A stretch of DNA of 9,992 nt from Acidianus hospitalis (lineage in GTDB: Archaea; Thermoproteota; Thermoprotei_A; Sulfolobales; Sulfolobaceae): NCBI GenBank assembly GCA_046533895.1, contig JAWDOK010000030.1, forward strand, positions 1-9,992. Reading direction: 5' to 3'. The notes beneath the pieces are model-generated. The model was not told the origin of the DNA. It ran no database searches and saw nothing but the letters and a program-made list of their open reading frames with translations. The stretch's first letter is position 1; each line of letters begins with the position of its first letter. Below are positions 6,401-9,992 of this stretch, piece by piece. Position numbers and translations under genes: made by a program.

Positions 6401-7747
6401 TTGGAAACTGTTGTCAACGGCATAGCTAATGTAGGTCCGTTCTATTATTTCAGTAATAATGTTACACCTTCATTACCTTACAACATAGGTAAATACGTTC
6501 TGGGAATCGTAGGGATAGACAGCGTAGATCCTAAAGTCTATCCTGTAATTAAAGAGGCTTGGAAGGTTAATTTGCAAGGTCCTTCATTAGTATCTTCAGT
6601 TTTAGTAACTCCTTCAACAATTGCTCAATACTTTAATTTTACGGAATTATACTCTCAAGGCTATACTGGGAAAGGAGAGAAAATAGCCATTGGAGGCGTT
6701 CCCAAGAGTTTTATTAATGAGAGCGACATATACGCCTTTTGGAACCAGTTTTACATAGTTCCGAGAACAGGAGGGCTAAACGTGGTCTACTTGGGTAATA
6801 TAACAAGTAGTGGACAATCTGGAGAAAACGAGTTAGATGCAGAATGGGCTGGAGTATTTTCTCCTGCTTCTTGCATTTACGTAGTTTTCAGCAATGGTTA
6901 CGTAGGTGGTCAAGCGTTGGTAGGAAACTTGCTTAACTACTATTATGAGTTATATTACATGGTAAATTATATAGATCCTGATGTAATTTCAATATCTGTT
7001 GCATTGCCCGAGTCTTACCTTTCCGCATATTATCCTGCAATGTTATACATGATTCACAATATAATTATGCAAGCTGTTGACGAAGGAATATCGGTTTTAG
7101 CTGCTGCGAGAGATTGGGGATTTGAAAGTGATTATCCTCCGCCAAATTTCATAATAGATGTGTATAATACAATCTGGTATCCTGAGAGCGACCCTTATGT
7201 TACTGTAGTAGGAGGAATTTTTGTTAGGGCAAATTCAACTGGAGGAATAGTCAGCATTTCAGGATGGGATTACAGTACTGGAGGAATAAGTACTGCTTTT
7301 CCTAGGCAATGCTATGAAACAACGTCTTTAATACCGTTTACTCCTAAAATACCGCAAAGGACTTATCCCGACATAACCTTCGTATCTGCAGGAGGATATA
7401 ATATTCCAGAATTCGGTTTCGGACTACCTTTAATATATCAAGGTCAGCTCTATTTATGGTACGGAACTAGCGGTGCAGCTCCAATGACTGCTGCAATGGT
7501 TAGCCTTGCTGGAGTAAGACTTGGAATGCTGAATAGTATACTTTACCATATTTCTTATTGCGGAGAAATTCTTACACCAAAAGGATGCATAAAAGGCTTA
7601 CCAGCATGGATTCCTATAACTGCTGGTGCTAATCCTACTCCTGCTCATTACGGATGGAACTATGTGACTGGACCAGGACCTTATGATGCATACGCTATGG
7701 TTAAAGACATTCTAATATATTACGACTTCATTACCAATGAATGTTAG
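6401..7747 (+). pseudogene. S53 sedolisin-type protease, 3' part: catalytic domain
   Basis: The 448-codon frame carries the whole S53 catalytic domain (serine-carboxyl peptidases, active at acid pH outside the cell). It begins with the end of the prodomain, separated from its signal peptide by the inserted element. Catalytic residues are all present, numbered from TTG 6401: Glu142 and Asp146 in GENELDAEWAG, the oxyanion Asp238 in AARDWG, and Ser357 in YGTSGAAPMTAAM. The C-terminal calcium-site region is recognisable (ITAGANP, then GWNYVTGPGPYDAYAMV), but the usual Asp before Ile-Thr is Pro (WIPITAG), so calcium binding may be altered. It has no promoter or export signal of its own; TTG 6401 is only the first usable codon after the insertion and is not the native start. 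Without the insert and with one T removed, the gene would encode roughly 610 residues. Confidence 0.85.
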
Positions 7748-7771
7748 AATAGTGAATATAATAATTAATAA

Positions 7772-7788
7772 TTTTTATATATCTTTTT
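7772..7788 (+). terminator. T-rich termination region after the protease
   Basis: Two T5 runs (7772-7776 and 7784-7788) follow the protease stop by about 25-40 bp without a stable hairpin, the usual look of archaeal intrinsic termination. The rest of 7748-7927, between convergent genes, shows nothing else I can identify. Confidence 0.4.
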
Positions 7789-7927
7789 GATCTGAGATAA
7801 TTTAAATTTTGTACCCTTAAATAATATGCTCTAACAGTATAAGAGATTATGACCTAGTAGTAAAATATGAATTTGGGAATTTAATTTAGAGTTTATCCTC
7901 GATTAAAATAATCTTCCTCTCATTGAA

Positions 7928-8323
7928 CTAAAATTCTCTCTTAACAGGAAATAAATCGAAATCTTTATCGTTAGAATAAACAACGTCTATTCCAAACCTA
8001 TTCATTTGGTTAAAAATTATTGCGTCATCCCAAAGTTTATAACTTAATTTGGAAGATTGTAAAATTCTTGTCGCACCAATAAAATCTTCCCAAGTAGTTT
8101 CTATAATTTTAATTCCAGACTGTTTTAAATAGTCCATAAATATTGGAATTATCTCAACCTTTTTCCTCCTCTCTAAATGGGCCAAAACTTGAGAAATAAC
8201 CAAAGTAGAAGAGTACGCATCTTCTTCTTCAGCAGTCTTTAATAATTCCTTTGCTCTTTCACCGTGTGTAGGGTCAGAGAAAAGTACATAGATAAATACG
8301 TTTGAATCAATCATTATCTTCAA
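7928..8323 (-). CDS. vapC: VapC-type PIN-domain toxin
   Basis: The 131-residue protein has the PIN ribonuclease fold of VapC toxins, which cleave RNA with Mg2+. Motifs in order are MIDSNVFIYVLF (Asp6), STLVISQVLAHLERR (39-53), KLWDDAIIF (Asp99/Asp100) and YSNDKDFD (Asp119). The second acidic position, normally Glu in this context, is Gln45 (codon CAA, one base from GAA), so the metal site may be weakened. It is read from TTG at 8323, supported by GGAGG eight bases upstream; ATG at 8314 would give MIDSNVF and is a fair alternative. It overlaps the antitoxin gene by 17 nt and is cotranscribed with it. The antitoxin should bind and neutralise the protein. Type II VapBC pairs are abundant in Sulfolobales. 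Confidence 0.88.
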   Translation of the reverse strand: MKIMIDSNVFIYVLFSDPTHGERAKELLKTAEEEDAYSSTLVISQVLAHLERRKKVEIIPIFMDYLKQSGIKIIETTWEDFIGATRILQSSKLSYKLWDDAIIFNQMNRFGIDVVYSNDKDFDLFPVKREF

Positions 8324-8540
8324 AGCTTAATGCCTCCTCTATCTCTTCAATTTTAACGCTTTCCTTCCCAGCTATTCCGTAAATATCATCAACAGTTAAT
8401 CTCTTGACGTTAATTATAATCCTTCCATCTTTTTCCAAGTTTATCTCGACTTTACTACCTTCTTTTAAGTTTAATTTTTCTCTAATTTCCTTAGGTATCA
8501 CTATCCTCCCCTTTTCATCTATTGTAACTGTGTATCCCAT
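8307..8540 (-). CDS. vapB: VapB-type AbrB/SpoVT-family antitoxin
   Basis: The 77-residue protein starts with a clear AbrB/SpoVT DNA-binding domain: MGYTVTIDEKGRIVIPKEIREKL, then KLNLKEGSKVEINLE (about residues 1-45). Its acidic C-terminal tail (IEEIEEALSFEDND) is the kind that wraps around a PIN toxin. As a dimer it should neutralise VapC and repress the vapBC promoter. The gene is first in the operon, overlapping vapC by 17 nt. The ATG at 8540 lies about 26 bp from a TATA-like box, fitting a leaderless transcript, whereas vapC uses a ribosome-binding site. A solo-tnpB element has inserted 57 bp upstream of this ATG, just behind the promoter. Confidence 0.9.
   Translation of the reverse strand: MGYTVTIDEKGRIVIPKEIREKLNLKEGSKVEINLEKDGRIIINVKRLTVDDIYGIAGKESVKIEEIEEALSFEDND
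8333..8337 (-). promoter_or_regulatory. Ribosome-binding site of vapC
   Basis: GGAGG on the minus strand, inside the last codons of vapB (Glu-Glu-Ala), lies eight bases before TTG 8323. It favours that start over ATG 8314 and suggests coupled translation of toxin and antitoxin. Confidence 0.55.
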
Positions 8541-8561
8541 AAATTTATTTTACATTCCCAC

Positions 8562-8569
8562 TTTAAAAA
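8562..8569 (-). promoter_or_regulatory. TATA-like box of vapBC
   Basis: TTTTTAAA on the minus strand is 22-29 bp before the vapB ATG. The neighbouring IS boundary at 8597/8598 leaves this box and about 28 bp behind it intact, so the promoter probably still works. Confidence 0.5.
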
Positions 8570-8609
8570 TTTTCCTACAAGATTGTAACCCAGTTACAAA
8601 GAAAGGGGT

Positions 8610-8652
8610 TAAGGGGGCGGAAAGCCTCGCCATGGGATGGATAGCCCCCTTA
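8610..8652 (+). repeat. Left-end hairpin of the tnpB element
   Basis: TAAGGGGGC (8610-8618) pairs perfectly with GCCCCCTTA (8644-8652). A smaller alternative stem, GGCG with CGCC around GAAAGCCT, starts within the same region. Either could be the subterminal hairpin recognised by TnpA. The right arm touches the tnpB TATA box, so folding and transcription could interfere. Confidence 0.55.
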
Positions 8653-8654
8653 TA

Positions 8655-8662
8655 TTTAAATA
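8655..8662 (+). promoter_or_regulatory. TATA box of tnpB
   Basis: TTTAAATA lies 24-31 bp before the ATG at 8686. This supports that ATG as the true start and a leaderless tnpB transcript made from inside the element. Confidence 0.6.
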
Positions 8663-8685
8663 CCTCTTTTGCCAAAATTTCCTCA

Positions 8686-9918
8686 ATGGCAAGGAGGGGT
8701 AATAAAGCGATCAGAGCTACAGTTTCTATGAAGATCGCAGTCTCAGACTCCCTCCTAGTCCTCGTTAATAACTACGTTAAAGCACTCCGTTTCACCCTAT
8801 TTTGGTTAAAGGAAAATGTGAAAAACCCAGAAGAGAAGGGAGTGCTTTCGAAAGTTCACGAGGCGTTGTACGAGAAGTTAAGGATGGAGTACAATCTACC
8901 ATCAAAGGTTGCAGAGGATTGCTATAGGGAAGCTCTTGCGACGTACAAGGGTTGGTATAATAATCCTAGAAGAGGGCGTTTTCCGAGAGTATACAAACCT
9001 ACGGCGTGGTTAACACCTAAAGCTAGTTATAATGTTGACTTCGAAGCAATGACTGTTAGAATAGCAGGTGTTGGTGAACTTTCAATCTTGGGTTATCCTA
9101 GAAACCTCAGGGAGTACATGAGTTGGAGGATGAGGGAGGCTAGGTTAGTAATAAAGGATGGGAAGGCTTTCTTAAAGGTTGTTTTTGAGAAAGAGGAGGA
9201 GAGTGTTGAGCCAAAGGAAAGTATTGCCGTAGATATAAACATGGCTGAGGTAGTTATAGGAAAAGATGATAAACACTACGTTAGGATTCCAACTCGCCTT
9301 GATGAGGTTCACCACTGGAAGTCATTAGCTGAAAGCCTACAAAAGAAGTATCCAAGGAGGTGGAAGGAGAATAAGAAGATCATTCACAGGATTCACTCCT
9401 TCCATTTAAAGGCTAGGAGAATTGCAGAGGATTTTGCTAGGAAAGTTGGTAAGTGGATTGTTGAAATTGCTGAAGATTTTGGTGCTAATGTTATTAAGTT
9501 GGAGAGTCTTAAGAACCTCATCAAGAACGTAGATAAACTACCTAAAGAGTTTCACGATAAATTCTACTTGATGCAGTATCGTCGTTTGCAGTATTGGATT
9601 GAGTGGCAAGCTAAGAAGCGTGGAATGACTGTTGAGTTTGTTAATCCCAAGTACTCTTCTGTTTCATGCCCAAAATGCGGGCAAAAAATGAGGGAGGTTT
9701 CTCATCGTTGGTTTAGGTGTTCATGTGGTTATGAAAACGACCGTGACGTTATTGCTGTAGTTAATCTTAATGGGAGGGGGTCTCTGACCCTCTCTACTGC
9801 CCCTCAAATGAGAGATGTAAACCCGAATCGATGGTGGGAACCCTCGCCCTTTAGGGCGTGGAGGAAGTCAGCTTTTGATCTAACTTCATCTAATGACGTT
9901 ATACGGGATAGGGAATAA
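8686..9918 (+). CDS. tnpB: TnpB RNA-guided endonuclease, IS605 OrfB family
   Basis: The 410-residue protein starts MARRGNKAIRATVSM; the open frame extends upstream to 8404, but that part overlaps vapB and lies largely outside the element. TnpB is an omega-RNA-guided DNA nuclease, the ancestor of Cas12, that cuts beside a motif equal to the insertion tetranucleotide (here TTAC). RuvC residues are present: Asp183 (SIAVDINMAEV), Glu273 (VIKLESLKNL) and the DRD motif (352-354, ENDRDVIAVVNL). The zinc ribbon has Cys328, Cys331, Cys345 and Cys347 (CPKC, CSC). The tail GSLTLSTAPQMRDVNPNRW is typical of archaeal TnpB. The right end of the element falls in codon 396, so the last 15 residues come from flanking DNA. 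No frameshift is seen, and the protein is probably active. Confidence 0.92.
   Translation: MARRGNKAIRATVSMKIAVSDSLLVLVNNYVKALRFTLFWLKENVKNPEEKGVLSKVHEALYEKLRMEYNLPSKVAEDCYREALATYKGWYNNPRRGRFPRVYKPTAWLTPKASYNVDFEAMTVRIAGVGELSILGYPRNLREYMSWRMREARLVIKDGKAFLKVVFEKEEESVEPKESIAVDINMAEVVIGKDDKHYVRIPTRLDEVHHWKSLAESLQKKYPRRWKENKKIIHRIHSFHLKARRIAEDFARKVGKWIVEIAEDFGANVIKLESLKNLIKNVDKLPKEFHDKFYLMQYRRLQYWIEWQAKKRGMTVEFVNPKYSSVSCPKCGQKMREVSHRWFRCSCGYENDRDVIAVVNLNGRGSLTLSTAPQMRDVNPNRWWEPSPFRAWRKSAFDLTSSNDVIRDRE
9772..9887 (+). ncRNA. Predicted omega RNA scaffold and guide overlapping tnpB 3' end
   Basis: GAGGGGGTC (9774-9782) pairs with GACCCTCTC (9786-9794), nine pairs including one G-U, with a TCT loop. 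A second hairpin has CGCCCT (9845-9850) and AGGGCG (9853-9858) with a TT loop, extended by CC/GG across a T-T mismatch. This is the usual place and form of TnpB guide-RNA scaffolds. The scaffold should end at TCAG (9871), and the following 16 or so bases, beginning CTTTTGATCTAACTTC, would be the guide. The 5' end is not defined by sequence. With TTAC as the flanking motif, the guide would target the empty insertion site. Confidence 0.65.
9842..9861 (+). repeat. Right-end hairpin of the tnpB element
   Basis: Six perfect pairs (CGCCCT with AGGGCG, TT loop) plus two more beyond a T-T mismatch. GAAC lies directly 5' and TCAG seven bases 3', matching the guide-hairpin-cleavage order of IS200/IS605 right ends. 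Confidence 0.65.
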
Positions 9919-9922
9919 AATA

Positions 9923-9992
9923 TCATATATCCTTAGCTCGAACTAAAAGAGCATGACCAAAATGAGTAGGGAGTTTTACATTCAATTTATTT
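9923..9992 (-). CDS. C-terminal end of an unidentified gene (runs off the window)
   Basis: On the minus strand an open frame enters from the right edge and ends at TGA (9923-9925), giving NKLNVKLPTHFGHALLVRAK plus DI. The composition looks like a normal soluble protein, but 22 residues are too few to name a family. It ends just 50 bp beyond the right end of the tnpB element, pointing toward it. Confidence 0.35.
   Translation of the reverse strand, partial: NKLNVKLPTHFGHALLVRAKDI

Larger units (their letters stand above)
4917..6402 (+). mobile_element. Inserted element with AbrB-like and TnpB-like genes, interrupting the S53 protease
   Basis: The protease reads YWHGLL up to 4916 and resumes as LLETVVNGIANVGPF at 6398-6402 onward. 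Joining T4916 to G6403 rebuilds codon TTG and keeps the frame, so about 1.48 kb was inserted without net loss. TTATT occurs at both junctions (4912-4916 and 6398-6402), either as a 5-bp target duplication or as an element end that resembles the target; the exact edges are therefore uncertain by five bases. Contents from left to right: a subterminal hairpin (4937-4960), a GC-rich structured zone, a palindromic promoter, a small AbrB-like gene and a TnpB-like gene whose stop is about 16 nt from the right junction. I found no convincing terminal inverted repeats, which argues against a DDE-type IS and fits the wider IS200/IS605/IS607 group. Confidence 0.8.
8598..9871 (+). mobile_element. IS200/IS605-type solo-tnpB element (IS1341-like), ends intact
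   Basis: The left edge is placed after TTAC (8594-8597), the classic target tetranucleotide of the family, and the element then begins AAAGAAAGGGG. A hairpin follows, then a tnpB gene, and near the right edge GAAC (9838-9841), a hairpin (9842-9861) and the cleavage tetranucleotide TCAG (9868-9871). In IS608 the left pair is TTAC/AAAG and the right pair TCAA/GAAT; here the last cleavage base and last guide base have both changed (TCAG/GAAC), which keeps complementarity. There is no tnpA, so movement would depend on a TnpA supplied elsewhere. As expected for the family, there is no target duplication and no inverted repeat. Confidence 0.75.

Noticed and set aside
4917..6402. Terminal inverted repeats of the first element
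   Set aside because: Comparing the left end with the reverse complement of the right end gave only scattered matches, not enough to call inverted repeats.
8404..8685. N-terminal extension of the tnpB frame
   Set aside because: It overlaps vapB on the opposite strand, crosses the element's left end, and the TATA box at 8655-8662 points to ATG 8686 as the start.
1..9992. CRISPR array, tRNA or rRNA genes
   Set aside because: No evenly spaced direct repeats, tRNA cloverleaf or rRNA-like stretches were found by reading; the GC-rich zones are explained by the element ends.

Overview
The window looks like the chromosome of a thermoacidophilic archaeon of the Sulfolobales (Sulfolobus/Acidianus/Metallosphaera type). 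Several things point there. The DNA is AT-rich. Most genes begin at or almost at the predicted transcription start, with a TATA-like box about 22-32 bp before the start codon, as in leaderless archaeal mRNAs. Internal genes use strong GGAGG/GGTGAT ribosome-binding sites. The content also fits: an S53 acid protease, VapBC, an archaeal-ATPase relic and solo TnpB elements. The assignment is inferred from style and gene families; no database was searched.

Layout. Positions 1-363 hold only decayed coding sequence, including what looks like the N-terminus of an archaeal AAA ATPase. A minus-strand MFS transporter (364-1548) and a minus-strand acetamidase/formamidase (1710-2681) follow. The amidase is divergent from an APC-type permease (2797-4404), which suggests uptake and hydrolysis of an amide or amino-acid-like compound. 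Next comes a secreted S53 (sedolisin/kumamolisin-like) protease gene, starting at 4434 and ending at 7747. It is broken twice: by one extra T in a T7 run (4500-4506) just after the signal peptide, and by an inserted element of about 1.48 kb (4917-6402). Removing the insert at the shared TTATT rejoins the protease frame exactly.

The inserted element is the most interesting part. It holds a GC-rich, hairpin-dense left end (about 4937-5096), a 24-bp perfect palindrome around a symmetric TATA box (5110-5133), a 54-residue AbrB-like protein (5147-5311), and an overlapping TnpB-like RuvC-fold protein (5283-6382). The latter keeps Asp/Glu/Asp but has no zinc ribbon, and this copy carries two single-base frameshifts. 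The palindromic promoter could fire outward and make a structured RNA that crosses the left boundary, much as a TnpB omega RNA crosses the right end of its element.

Downstream, a minus-strand vapBC toxin-antitoxin pair (7928-8540) is divergent from a second, apparently intact IS200/IS605-type solo-tnpB element (8598-9871). That element has a TTAC left flank, a left-end hairpin, a tnpB with complete RuvC and zinc-ribbon motifs, an omega-RNA-like 3' end and a TCAG right end. The tnpB frame runs past the right end into flanking DNA and stops at 9918. The last 70 bases probably hold the C-terminus of another minus-strand gene.
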